Shown piece after piece: positions 8,015 through 16,952 of a DNA stretch of 64,000 nt. Source of the stretch: Micropruina sp. (lineage in GTDB: Bacteria > Actinomycetota > Actinomycetes > Propionibacteriales > Propionibacteriaceae); contig JADJTM010000002.1 in assembly GCA_016711205.1 (NCBI GenBank), positions 558,001-622,000 of the forward strand, given 5' to 3'. Each line of letters starts with the position of its first letter. Positions within the stretch are counted from its first letter, which is position 1. The translations under genes were made by a program, and so were the position numbers. The notes under the pieces are model-generated. The model made no database searches. It was given only the letters and a program-made list of their open reading frames with translations, and had not been told where the DNA came from.

Positions 8015-9352
8015 ATGTACGCATTCACCAAAGAGCCGGATTGGCTCACCACGATGGCTGACGGCACCGTCAAGCAGCTCAACCCGTTCTCGGGTACCGA
8101 GGTGTGGACGGTGGCCGGCCGCGGCAACCGTCCGCTCGGCGTGACGCTGCCCGACCCGGTTCCGCTCGACCTGACCCAGCACGGCCGCTTCTGTGCCTTC
8201 TGCGAGCAGCGGTACCTGGACACACCTCCCGAGAAGTCGCGCATGGTGCGCCGCGATGACGGGCGCCGCGAGACCCTTTACGGCATCAAGCCCGAAGACC
8301 TGTTCGCCACCGTGGCCGAGTTCCGCCGGGTGCCGAACCTGTTCGAGATTCTCAGCTACCAGTACTGCCACGCCAACTATCGCTACACGCTGCCGCCGCG
8401 CGTCGAGGCCCGCAAGGCGGCCTACCTGGCCTCGTCGACCGGCCGCGATCATGTGCTGAGGGTGGTGCGCGCCAAGCTGTTGGCCGGCGGACGCACCCCC
8501 GAAGAGATCGATGCCATGAGCCCCGAGGAGCGCCTCGGTCACACCTCCGGGTTCTTCGGCGGGGGTCACGATGTGATCATCAGTCGCCGGCATTTCGTCG
8601 ACGGTGCCACCGACAACACCCAGCTGGCGGCGTCCGGCACCATGACCCCGGACGAGCACGCGCACTTTCTCACCTTCACCGTCGAGTCGATCCAGGCGCT
8701 GTTCAACCTGAACCGCTACGCCCGCTACGTGGTGGTGTTCCAGAACTGGCTGCGCCCGGCCGGGGCGTCCTTCGACCATCTGCACAAGCAACTCGTCGCC
8801 GTGGACGAGCGCGGCGTCCAGGCCGAGCGAGCGGTGGCGTCGCTGCGCACCAATCCGAACGTGTTCAACGACCATGCGGTCAACTACGCCGGCTACAACA
8901 ACCTGGTGCTGGCCGAGAGCGACTCGGCGATCGCCTTCGCCGGCTTCGGGCACCGTTTTCCTTCGTTGGAGATCTACTCCAAGAGCGAGCAGTGCGATCC
9001 GTGGGAGCTGTCGCCGGACGAGCTGCGGGGCATGTCCGACATGCTGCACGCGATGCATGCGGCGACCGGGGTCGCTGTGCCGTCCAACGAGGAGTGGCAC
9101 TACCGTCCGATCGATGTGGACGTCGCGATGCCGTGGCGCATCGTGCTCAAATGGCGCATCTCGACCCTGGCCGGCTTTGAGGGAGCCACCAAGATCTACC
9201 TGAACACGCTCGACCCGTGGGCCATCCGCGATCGGGTGGTGCCGAGACTGCAGGCGTTGCGCGACGACGGCCGGATCTCCCGCGACCTGCGCATCGGCGA
9301 CGAGGCCGAGTGTCGCCCGAACTCGTTGCGCTACCACCGCGGCGGCCGCTGA
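8015..9352 (+). CDS. DUF4921 family protein (GalT/HIT-like)
   Basis: This 445-residue cytoplasmic protein resembles the actinobacterial DUF4921 family. A Cys-x2-Cys pair (FCAFCEQ) suggests zinc binding. The SFDHLHKQLV segment is an H-x-H-x-Q-like HIT or galactose-1-phosphate uridylyltransferase signature. These features suggest a nucleotidyl-transfer or nucleotide-binding enzyme, but the substrate is not known to me. ATG at 8015 follows AGGGGAGCCC. It is monocistronic and divergent from whiB, separated by a 137-bp shared upstream region. Confidence 0.8.
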   Translation: MYAFTKEPDWLTTMADGTVKQLNPFSGTEVWTVAGRGNRPLGVTLPDPVPLDLTQHGRFCAFCEQRYLDTPPEKSRMVRRDDGRRETLYGIKPEDLFATVAEFRRVPNLFEILSYQYCHANYRYTLPPRVEARKAAYLASSTGRDHVLRVVRAKLLAGGRTPEEIDAMSPEERLGHTSGFFGGGHDVIISRRHFVDGATDNTQLAASGTMTPDEHAHFLTFTVESIQALFNLNRYARYVVVFQNWLRPAGASFDHLHKQLVAVDERGVQAERAVASLRTNPNVFNDHAVNYAGYNNLVLAESDSAIAFAGFGHRFPSLEIYSKSEQCDPWELSPDELRGMSDMLHAMHAATGVAVPSNEEWHYRPIDVDVAMPWRIVLKWRISTLAGFEGATKIYLNTLDPWAIRDRVVPRLQALRDDGRISRDLRIGDEAECRPNSLRYHRGGR

Positions 9353-9438
9353 GCCGGGCTGAGCTCGGGGTAGGGCCAGGGGTCGCCGGCCCGCGCGCCG
9401 GGGCACAATGGACCCACCCGCGAGCGAAGGTGTACCCC

Positions 9439-10002
9439 ATGTCGACTCCGCAATGGCAGAACCTGCCGGTCCCTCCCCACTCCCGTGGTCAGGGCTGGGC
9501 CGGTTTCTCGGCCGACCCGCGCGAGGCCCAGTACCAACACCTGCGCGCCTCGGACGCCGACCGCGGCCTCGCCGCCTCGCTGCTGGCCGACGCCCACGCC
9601 GACGGACGGCTCGATCAGGACGAATACGAGCAGCGGCTGAACCAGGCGACCAGCGCCAAGAGCCTGGGTGAGCTCGTGCCGGTGCTGAACGACGTCGGCG
9701 TGCAGCGTGCCCAACCGCAGAATGCCGACGAGAGCTGCATGCCGGGCATGCTCACGGCGAAGCAGGCGGGTGGAACGCTCGGCGGGCTGCCGCGGTGGTG
9801 GCTCGGCCTGGCGGTGATGTTCAACCTGATCTGGCTGCTGACCGTGATCGGATCTGGCGAGCTGATCTACTACTGGCCGATGTGGCCGATGCTGGGCACC
9901 GCGATCCCGGTGATCCTCGGCTGGATCAACGGTGGTGGACGCGCGCAACGCACCGACGAGCAGCGAGCCCTGCCGCCGTCCGTGGGCGACGACCTGCGCT
10001 GA
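9439..10002 (+). CDS. DUF1707 (SHOCT-like) membrane protein
   Basis: This 187-residue protein has a DUF1707 domain around residues 35-80 (RASDADRGLAASLLADAHADGRL, then DEYEQRL). Two hydrophobic helices follow at about 120-165 (LAVMFNLIWLLTVIGSG and the YYWPMWPMLGTAIPVILGW stretch). DUF1707 proteins are widespread in actinobacteria; their role is uncertain. I start at the ATG at 9439 because the upstream part of the open frame lies inside the previous gene. Confidence 0.8.
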   Translation: MSTPQWQNLPVPPHSRGQGWAGFSADPREAQYQHLRASDADRGLAASLLADAHADGRLDQDEYEQRLNQATSAKSLGELVPVLNDVGVQRAQPQNADESCMPGMLTAKQAGGTLGGLPRWWLGLAVMFNLIWLLTVIGSGELIYYWPMWPMLGTAIPVILGWINGGGRAQRTDEQRALPPSVGDDLR

Positions 10003-10076
10003 CTCGGGCAGCGCCGACCCCGGCGTCGTCCGCGTCGATTCCTTTTCTGTCGCGGCCGATTGGTAGGTTGCTGGCC

Positions 10077-10997
10077 GTGTCCGTGATCCAAGCCCGCTCG
10101 CTGGTCAAGAGCTACGGTGACCTCAATGCCGTCGACGGCATCGACTTCGACGTGGCGGCGGGGGAGTCCTTCGGTCTGCTCGGGCCGAACGGGGCGGGCA
10201 AGTCCACCACGATGCGCATGATCGGCGGCACCTCGTTGCGCACGTCCGGAACCCTGTCGGTGCTGGGCATGGACCCCGAGACCCACGGCCCCGAGGTGCG
10301 CGCCAACCTGGGGGTGATACCGCAGCAGGACAACCTCGACACCGAACTGCGGGTGCGCGACAACCTGATCACCTACGGCCGCTACTTCGGGCTGCCGCGC
10401 AGCTATCTGCAGCGGCGGGCCGACGACCTGCTCGAGTTCGCCCAGCTCACCGACAAGGCGGGCGAGAAGGTCGACAACCTCTCCGGCGGCATGAAACGCC
10501 GCCTCACCATCGCCCGCGGGCTGATCAACGAGCCCCGCATCCTGCTGCTGGACGAGCCGACCACCGGCCTCGACCCACAGGCCCGGCACATTCTGTGGGA
10601 CCGGCTGTTCCGGCTCAAAGAAGAGGGCGTGACGCTCGTGGTCACCACCCACTTCATGGACGAGGCCGAGCAGCTCTGCGACCGGCTGGTGGTGATGGAT
10701 CGCGGCCGCATCGTTGCCGAGGGGTCGCCGGCACAGCTGATCCGGCAGTACTGCACCCGCGAGGTGCTCGAGGTGCGGTTCGGCTCCGAACGCAACGCCG
10801 CCGTCGTCCAGCAGTTGGGTGACGTGGCCGAGCGGCTCGAGGTGCTGCCCGACCGCATCCTGCTCTACACCGACGACGGCGAGGCGGCGCTCGAGCGGGT
10901 CACGTCGCTGGGCCTGCAGCCGCTCACCTCACTGGTGCGGCGTTCGTCGCTGGAGGACGTGTTCCTCCGGCTCACCGGACGGTCGCTCATTGACTGA
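10077..10997 (+). CDS. ABC exporter ATPase (DrrA/NodI-like)
   Basis: This 306-residue ATPase has Walker A GPNGAGKS, signature LSGGMKRR, Walker B ILLLDEPTTGLD and the H-loop TTHFMDEAEQLCDR, typical of drug or lipid exporters. A C-terminal domain of about 90 residues follows the nucleotide-binding domain, as in DrrA-like proteins. I start at the GTG at 10077 (GTG TCC GTG ATC), 9-10 bases after GGTAGG. It is coupled to two ABC-2 permeases downstream. The exported substrate cannot be read from sequence. Confidence 0.9.
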   Translation: MSVIQARSLVKSYGDLNAVDGIDFDVAAGESFGLLGPNGAGKSTTMRMIGGTSLRTSGTLSVLGMDPETHGPEVRANLGVIPQQDNLDTELRVRDNLITYGRYFGLPRSYLQRRADDLLEFAQLTDKAGEKVDNLSGGMKRRLTIARGLINEPRILLLDEPTTGLDPQARHILWDRLFRLKEEGVTLVVTTHFMDEAEQLCDRLVVMDRGRIVAEGSPAQLIRQYCTREVLEVRFGSERNAAVVQQLGDVAERLEVLPDRILLYTDDGEAALERVTSLGLQPLTSLVRRSSLEDVFLRLTGRSLID

Positions 10998-11868
10998 CCA
11001 GGCCCGGGTGGCGACCGGCGTCGCCACCGACTCCAATCGCCTCGCCTACACCGGCGGGGTGCTGGCGCCCGCAGCGCAGGCCCGCACCGCCCGGCGGTGG
11101 GGGTGGTTGCTGTACGCGGAGTACCGGCTCACCTCGATGCGGGCCTATCTGCAGACCATCGTGATCCGCTCCATCGGCCTGCCGCTGCTGTACCTGGCCT
11201 CGATGGGGTTGGGCCTGGGCGCCCTGGTCGATTCGGGCGCCGGTGGGGTCGATGGGGTCAGCTATCTGGTGTTCGTGGCGCCGGGGTTGTTGGTGTCGTC
11301 CATCGTGATGGAGGCGACGGGTGAGTTCACCTACCCGGTGATGAGCGGCTTCAAGTGGCAGAAGCACTTCTTCGCGGCGGCGGCGTCCCCGGTTCGTCCG
11401 GGGCAGATCGCGGTGGGCGAAGTCGTCGCGGTCGGGTTGCGGTTCCTGATCGAGACGGTGGTGTTCTGGCTGGCGCTGCTGCTGTTCGGCGCGGTCACCG
11501 CGGCCACGTCGTGGCTGGTGATCCTGATCGCCCCGCTGGCGGCGCTGGCGTTCGGCGCGCCGCTGCTGGCGTTCGCGGCCACGCAGACCGACGAGGGTGC
11601 GCAGTTCGCGTTCATTCAGCGGTTCGTGGTGATGCCCATGTTCCTGTTCGCCGGCACGTTCTTTCCGCTCGGGGCGATGCCCTGGTACCTGCAGTGGATC
11701 GGTTGGATCTCGCCGATGTGGCACGGCACGCAGCTGGCCCGGGTGGTCTGCTTCGGCATGCCCAACCCGGTCTGGCTGAGCGTGCTGCACCTGGTCGTGC
11801 TGCTGGTCACGGCGGTGGCGGGCACCTGGTTCGCCGTCCGCATCTTCACCCGCAGGCTTACTCGATGA
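10990..11868 (+). CDS. ABC-2 type exporter permease 1
   Basis: This permease of about 292 residues has six hydrophobic segments of the ABC-2/DrrB type, including SIGLPLLYLASMGLGLGALV and PMFLFAGTFFPLGAMPWYLQ near the C-terminal half. The TTG at 10990 overlaps the end of the ATPase by 8 bp and is my choice of start. A GTG at 11008 is an equally possible start. The stop overlaps the next permease (ATGA). Confidence 0.85.
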   Translation: MTDQARVATGVATDSNRLAYTGGVLAPAAQARTARRWGWLLYAEYRLTSMRAYLQTIVIRSIGLPLLYLASMGLGLGALVDSGAGGVDGVSYLVFVAPGLLVSSIVMEATGEFTYPVMSGFKWQKHFFAAAASPVRPGQIAVGEVVAVGLRFLIETVVFWLALLLFGAVTAATSWLVILIAPLAALAFGAPLLAFAATQTDEGAQFAFIQRFVVMPMFLFAGTFFPLGAMPWYLQWIGWISPMWHGTQLARVVCFGMPNPVWLSVLHLVVLLVTAVAGTWFAVRIFTRRLTR

Positions 11869-12653
11869 CCGTGCTCAGCGGGCTGTACGCGGGCAACGTC
11901 CGGGCGGTGCTCGAGCGGGGCTTCAAGGTGATCGGCACCCAGAACTGGGCGATCCTGGTCAGCGGCTTCTTCGAGCCGGTGTTCTACCTGCTCGCGATGG
12001 GCTTCGGGCTGGGCGGACTGGTCGGTCAGGTGACCGGGCCGAACGGCACGCCGATGACCTACGTGGCGTTCATCGCGCCGGCGCTGCTGGCCACCTCGGC
12101 GATGAACGGTGCCATCTACGACAGCACTTGGAACGTGTTCTTCAAGATGCGCTTCGGACGGCTGTACGAGGCCATGCTCAGCACCTCGCTCGGCCCGCTC
12201 GACGTGGCCGCGGGTGAGATCGCGATGGCGCTGTTCCGGGGGCTGCTGTACGCCTGCGGGTTTCTGGGCGTGATGGCGGTGCTGGGCATCGCCACGTCGT
12301 GGTGGGCGCTGGCGATGGTGCCGGTTGCGCTGCTGATCGCGCTGGGCTTCGCCGCGGTCGGCATGGCGGTGACCAGCTGGTTCACGTCCTTCCAGCAAAT
12401 GGAGCTGATCAACATCGTGCTGCTGCCGATGTTCATGTTCAGCTCGACGCTGTTTCCGATCGACGTGTACCCGCAGGCCGTCCAATGGTTCATTCAGGCG
12501 CTGCCGCTGTGGCACGGGGTGGAGTTGATGCGTCAGCTCTCCATCGGTGCGTTCGGCCCGATGACGGCCGTGCACCTGGCCTACTTCGGCGTGATGTCCG
12601 TACTGGGTGTCGCCTTCTGCACGGTGCGGTTGCGGGCCCTGTTCCTGCGCTGA
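11865..12653 (+). CDS. ABC-2 type exporter permease 2
   Basis: This 262-residue permease is homologous to the previous gene, with the same MFMFSSTLFPIDVYP loop and the LPLWHGVELMRQ motif. The pair with one ATPase suggests a heterodimeric exporter. ATG at 11865 overlaps the previous stop by 4 bp. Confidence 0.88.
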   Translation: MTVLSGLYAGNVRAVLERGFKVIGTQNWAILVSGFFEPVFYLLAMGFGLGGLVGQVTGPNGTPMTYVAFIAPALLATSAMNGAIYDSTWNVFFKMRFGRLYEAMLSTSLGPLDVAAGEIAMALFRGLLYACGFLGVMAVLGIATSWWALAMVPVALLIALGFAAVGMAVTSWFTSFQQMELINIVLLPMFMFSSTLFPIDVYPQAVQWFIQALPLWHGVELMRQLSIGAFGPMTAVHLAYFGVMSVLGVAFCTVRLRALFLR

Positions 12654-12669
12654 GCGCTTCGTCCACCCC

Positions 12670-13015
12670 TCAAGCCGACTGGCCGACCTCTTTGGTGCCG
12701 ACGCGCACCCGGTTGCCGTCCGGGTCGGTCACCTCGAAGTCACGGGCCCACGGGTGTTGGTCGACCGTGGCACCGAGGCGCTGCGCGATGGCGTCCACGT
12801 CGGGCACCCCAGACGAACACCAGGGCAGGACTCGTGGCGTCGGCCCGGTTCTCGCTGAGAAACATGTCGGCGCCGTCGCGGCGAATGCCCATGAAACGGT
12901 GCGTGGTGCCGGCGCCGTAGCGATGGGTGAAATCGTGGCTGAAACCGAGCTGCTGCCACCACGTCAGGGACGCGTCGACGTCGGCGACGCGAAGGATCGG
13001 AACCACCTGAGTCAT
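12670..13015 (-). pseudogene. Frameshifted glyoxalase/VOC family protein
   Basis: The N-terminal half (from ATG at 13015) reads as a vicinal-oxygen-chelate protein: TQVVPILRVADVDASLTWW and TTHRFMGIRRDGADMFLSE. After VFVWG the frame runs into Arg-rich nonsense. The next frame carries the expected ending: PDVDAIAQRLG, then TVDQHPWARDFEVTDPDGN and RVGTKEV before the stop at 12670. One base is gained or lost near 12808, next to a run of four Gs on the coding strand, so a sequencing error is possible. Intact, it would be about 115 residues, similar to bleomycin-resistance or glyoxalase-like proteins. Confidence 0.8.
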
Positions 13016-13143
13016 CGCCTGCCTCCTTGCCTGCGGTGTTCGATCCATGATGCCTGCCGCGACCGTTCAGGCTGAACAGACCCGCCGGGCGAGCGCCGTC
13101 CCGGGTCGACAAGCTCGGGGTCGAGGCGTAACGTAGCTCGGCT

Positions 13144-15009
13144 ATGCACGATTTCCCACCGCGGATCGACGCCTACACGCGCGCCGAAACCGCCAGGCCG
13201 GACACGCGCAGCCCAGCACGATTCCTGCTGTGGACGCTGCGCGTGCAATGGGACGTGCTCGCAGCCCTGACCCTGGCCGGATTGGCCTGGTTTCTGCCCA
13301 GCGCGCTCAGCCCGTACCTGCTCGGCCGCACCATCGATGCCGGCATTCTGGTCGGCGATTGGGCGGCGACGATCCTGTGGGCCTCGCTGCTGGCCGGGGT
13401 GATCCTGATCGGCGCGGCCAGCGGCATCGTGATGCACACCTTCGCGGTGCGGGGCTGGCTGATCTCGCTGTACGGCACCCAGAAGCTGGTCACCCGCAAG
13501 TCGGTCCAGCTGGGTCACGTGCTGAACCGGCGACTGCCCACCGGTGAGGTGCTGAGCATCAGCTCGTCCGACTCGGACATCTTCGGCGCCACGTTCGAAG
13601 TGGTGGCGCGCGCGCTGGGCGCGTTCGGGGCGTTTCTGCTGGTCGCGGGGCTGATGTTGAGCACGTCCGGCCCGCTGGGTCTGGTGGTGCTGCTGATCGC
13701 GCCGCTGATGGTGGCGGCGGCGACGCCGGTGCTGCGTCCGCTGAACCGGGCTCAAACCGCGGAGCGCACCCAAAACGGCGAGCTCACCTCGATGGCCGCC
13801 GACATCGTCGCCGGGCTGCGCATTCTGCGCGGCATCGGCGGCGAGAAGACGTTCGGCGACAACTACGCGACGCAGTCGCAGAAGGTGCGCCGGCTCGGCG
13901 TGACCGCCGGCACCTGGCAGGCCGTGGTCGAAACGCTCTCGGTCCTTCTGTCGGGCCTGCTGCTGGTGGTGCTGGTCTGGCTGGGCTCGCACGAAATGAT
14001 GGCCGGCCGGCTGACACTGGGGCAGCTGATCAGCTTCGTCGGCTACGCGATCTTCATGGTGTGGCCACTGCAGACCATGTTCGAGGTGGCCCAGAAGTGG
14101 GTGCGTGGGCTGGTCTCCGCCCGCAAGACGATCGCGCTGCTCAACTGCGAAGTGCCGTGGACGGAGGGCGACCTGCCGCTGTCCGCGCGTCCGAGGTTGC
14201 AGGACGACACGTCACAGCTGGTCGTCGAGCCCGGCGAGTTTCTGGTCGTGGTCAGCGCCGACCCGGACGAGTCGGCGGCGCTGGCCGATCGGCTGGGCCG
14301 TTACCTGCCCACGGCGGACGGCGCGCACGCCGACGAGCCGGACGAGGACGAGCTGAAGGGCCGCGCCGCCCGGCGGGCGCGAGCCGAGAAGGAGCGGCGA
14401 CGCGCAGAGATCGCGCGCCGTGACGCGGAGACCGCCGCGGCGCCGTGGGGCGTTACCGCCGACGGGCTGGACTATCAGCATTACCGGATGGACTCGCTGC
14501 GTGAGCGCGTGCTGGTATCGGACGCCGGCAGCCAGCTGTTCGCCGGCACGTTCCAGCAGGCCGTCGACCCGCTCGCAACCCACAGCCGCGAGCAGGCCGA
14601 GCAGGCGTTGCGCACGGCCGCCGGCGAGGACGTGTTCGAGAGCCTGCCGGAGGGCTGGGCCAGCCGGGTCGACGAGAAGGGCCGGGGCCTGTCCGGCGGT
14701 CAGCGCCAGCGGGTCGTGCTGGCCCGGGCGCTGCTGGCCGACCCCGAGGTGCTGGTGCTGGTCGAGCCCACGTCCGCCGTCGACGCGCACACCGAAGAGG
14801 CGATCGCCGCCCGGCTGGCCGAGCATCGCCGGGGCCGCACCACCGTGGTGATGACCGGCTCGCCGCTGCTGGTCCATCAGGCCGACCGGGTGGCCTTTCT
14901 GGCGGACGGACGCCAGGTCGCCACCGGCACCCACGACCAGTTGGTGCGCAACCATCCGGGCTACCGGTCCGTGATCAACCGTGGAATGGAGGACGACGAT
15001 GAGCGCTGA
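13144..15009 (+). CDS. ABC exporter half-transporter with degenerate ATPase site
   Basis: This is a 621-residue fusion of a six-helix exporter membrane domain (about residues 25-320) and a nucleotide-binding domain. The NBD is unusual. The Walker A position (about 371-378) reads SADPDESA with no Lys. Walker B is VLVLVEP, with Val540 in place of Asp. The H-loop His is replaced around residue 572 (MTGSP). The Q-loop Gln appears lost (VLVSDAG). The signature LSGGQRQR (516-523) is intact. A charged, helix-forming insertion rich in Arg, Glu and Ala follows at about 396-435. It should not hydrolyse ATP alone but can complete the site of its partner, whose ATG overlaps its end. Confidence 0.88.
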   Translation: MHDFPPRIDAYTRAETARPDTRSPARFLLWTLRVQWDVLAALTLAGLAWFLPSALSPYLLGRTIDAGILVGDWAATILWASLLAGVILIGAASGIVMHTFAVRGWLISLYGTQKLVTRKSVQLGHVLNRRLPTGEVLSISSSDSDIFGATFEVVARALGAFGAFLLVAGLMLSTSGPLGLVVLLIAPLMVAAATPVLRPLNRAQTAERTQNGELTSMAADIVAGLRILRGIGGEKTFGDNYATQSQKVRRLGVTAGTWQAVVETLSVLLSGLLLVVLVWLGSHEMMAGRLTLGQLISFVGYAIFMVWPLQTMFEVAQKWVRGLVSARKTIALLNCEVPWTEGDLPLSARPRLQDDTSQLVVEPGEFLVVVSADPDESAALADRLGRYLPTADGAHADEPDEDELKGRAARRARAEKERRRAEIARRDAETAAAPWGVTADGLDYQHYRMDSLRERVLVSDAGSQLFAGTFQQAVDPLATHSREQAEQALRTAAGEDVFESLPEGWASRVDEKGRGLSGGQRQRVVLARALLADPEVLVLVEPTSAVDAHTEEAIAARLAEHRRGRTTVVMTGSPLLVHQADRVAFLADGRQVATGTHDQLVRNHPGYRSVINRGMEDDDER

Positions 15010-16921
15010 CGTGTTGACGACATCGGCGTCCACGTGGTCGGACGCGCCGAACGAGTTCGTGCTGCCGCCCGAACTGGTGGCGCCGGCGCCGGGCATACCC
15101 GGTCTGGGCATCCGGTTCCGTACCCGCCGGGCCATGGCGGAGGACTTCTTCGCCGCCTCCCGAAACCCCGAGCGCGGGCTGCCCGTTGCGCACAACCAGA
15201 AGGCCTTCGCGTTCATCGGTTCGCTGTTGTCGACCCGGCGCGGCCTGCTCGCCGCGGTGATCGCCTTCAACGTGCTGGCCGCGACGGCGGGGCTGGTCGT
15301 GCCCCGCATGCTGGGCGACCTGGTGGACGAGGTCGCCGCGGGCAACACTCAGTTGGCGGCCGTCGATGCGATCATCCTGGGCGTCGCGGGCGTGGTGGTG
15401 CTGCAGGCTGTGTTGACGTTCGCGGCGCGCCGGGCGTCCGCCGTGTTCGGCTACGACATGCTGGCCGCCGCCCGCGAGGCGATCGTGCGCACCGTGCTGC
15501 GGCTGCCGCTGGGCCGGATCGAGTCGGCCAGCTCGGGCGACCTGCTGACCCGCATCACCTCCGATGTGTCGAAGATGAGCGAGTCGGTGCGGTGGGCGTT
15601 TCCGCAGCTGGTGATGTCGGTGGTGGTGACCGCGCTGACCATCGTGGCGATGGTGCTCAACTCGTGGTTCCTGGCGCTGCCGCTGGTGGTGTCGATCACC
15701 GTGCTGGTCGCCGTCACCCGGGTGTACCTGCGCCGGGCCATGCCCGGCTACATCACCGAGTCGGGCACGTACTCGCAAATCAACTCGACGATGACCGAGA
15801 GCGTCGAGGGTGCGCGCACGGTCGAGGCGCTGGGGCTGCAGGGCCGGCGGATCGCGATCGGCGAAGACGACATCGAGTGGTCGAATCAGGCCGAGCGCTA
15901 CACGATGACGTTGCGCAACCTGCTGTTCATCTTTCTGGACGCCAGCTATCAGTTGCCGCTGGTGGCAGTGGTCGTGCTGGGCACCTGGGGTTATGCCAAT
16001 GGCTGGGTGACGATCGGCCAGATCACCACCGCCGCGATCTACGTGCAACAGCTGGTCGAGCCGCTGGACCGGCTGATCCAGGTGGCCGACCGGCTGCAGA
16101 TCGGGCTGGCCGCGACCACGCGTCTGCTGGGTGTCGCGGAGGTGCCGCAGGACCGCGAGCCGGGACTGCAGCGTCCGGTCGATGAGCATCTGGTCGGCAG
16201 CGATCTGCGGTTCGCCTACCGCGAGGGTCGCGACGTCCTGCACGGCATCGATCTCGACCTGCGGCCGGGGGAGCGGCTCGCGGTGGTGGGGCCGTCCGGT
16301 TCGGGCAAGTCGACGCTGGGACGCCTGCTGGCCGGCATCAACGGGCCGCGCGCCGGCACCGTCCAGGTGGGTGAAGTGGAGCTGATGCGCCTGCCGCTGG
16401 ACGTGCTGCGCACCGAGGTGGCCCTGGTCACCCAGGAGCACCACGTGTTCGTCGGCACGGTGCGCGACAACATCGTGCTGGCCCGCGACCACCAGCTGAC
16501 CCCCGAGCAGGGCGACGCGGCGGTGGTCAATGCGCTGCGGGCGGTGGACGCGCTGGACTGGGTGCAGAAGCTGCCGAACGGGCTGGACACCATGCTCGGT
16601 CACGGACGCACCCAACTCACCCCGGCGCAGGCCCAACAGGTGGCGCTGGCGCGGCTGGTGGTGGCTGATCCGCACACCCTGGTGCTGGACGAGGCCACCT
16701 CGCTGATCGATCCGCGCACCGCGCGTCACCTGGAGGGGTCGATGGCCGCGCTGCTCGAGGGACGCACCGTGGTCGCGATCGCTCACCGGCTGCACACCGC
16801 CCACGACGCCGACCGGATCGCGGTGGTGATCGACGGCCGCATCGAGGAGCTCGGGTCGCACTCCGAACTGCTGGAGCAGGGCGGCGAATACGCCCGGCTG
16901 TGGCACACCTGGCGCTCGTGA
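14999..16921 (+). CDS. ABC exporter half-transporter, catalytic partner
   Basis: This 640-residue protein has the membrane domain at about residues 60-350 and the NBD after 400. Walker A GPSGSGKS (431-438), Q-loop VTQEH, Walker B LVLDEATS (Asp564, Glu565) and H-loop AHRL (His596) are canonical. The signature is degenerate: LTPAQAQQ (540-547) instead of LSGGQ. Paired with the preceding gene this leaves exactly one complete ATP site. The start at ATG 14999 has GGAGG six bases upstream and overlaps the upstream stop by 11 bp. The substrate is unknown; drug, peptide or siderophore export or uptake are all possible. Confidence 0.9.
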   Translation: MSADVLTTSASTWSDAPNEFVLPPELVAPAPGIPGLGIRFRTRRAMAEDFFAASRNPERGLPVAHNQKAFAFIGSLLSTRRGLLAAVIAFNVLAATAGLVVPRMLGDLVDEVAAGNTQLAAVDAIILGVAGVVVLQAVLTFAARRASAVFGYDMLAAAREAIVRTVLRLPLGRIESASSGDLLTRITSDVSKMSESVRWAFPQLVMSVVVTALTIVAMVLNSWFLALPLVVSITVLVAVTRVYLRRAMPGYITESGTYSQINSTMTESVEGARTVEALGLQGRRIAIGEDDIEWSNQAERYTMTLRNLLFIFLDASYQLPLVAVVVLGTWGYANGWVTIGQITTAAIYVQQLVEPLDRLIQVADRLQIGLAATTRLLGVAEVPQDREPGLQRPVDEHLVGSDLRFAYREGRDVLHGIDLDLRPGERLAVVGPSGSGKSTLGRLLAGINGPRAGTVQVGEVELMRLPLDVLRTEVALVTQEHHVFVGTVRDNIVLARDHQLTPEQGDAAVVNALRAVDALDWVQKLPNGLDTMLGHGRTQLTPAQAQQVALARLVVADPHTLVLDEATSLIDPRTARHLEGSMAALLEGRTVVAIAHRLHTAHDADRIAVVIDGRIEELGSHSELLEQGGEYARLWHTWRS

Positions 16922-16952
16922 TCAGTAATCGGGGACGGTTCCTACTTACCGT

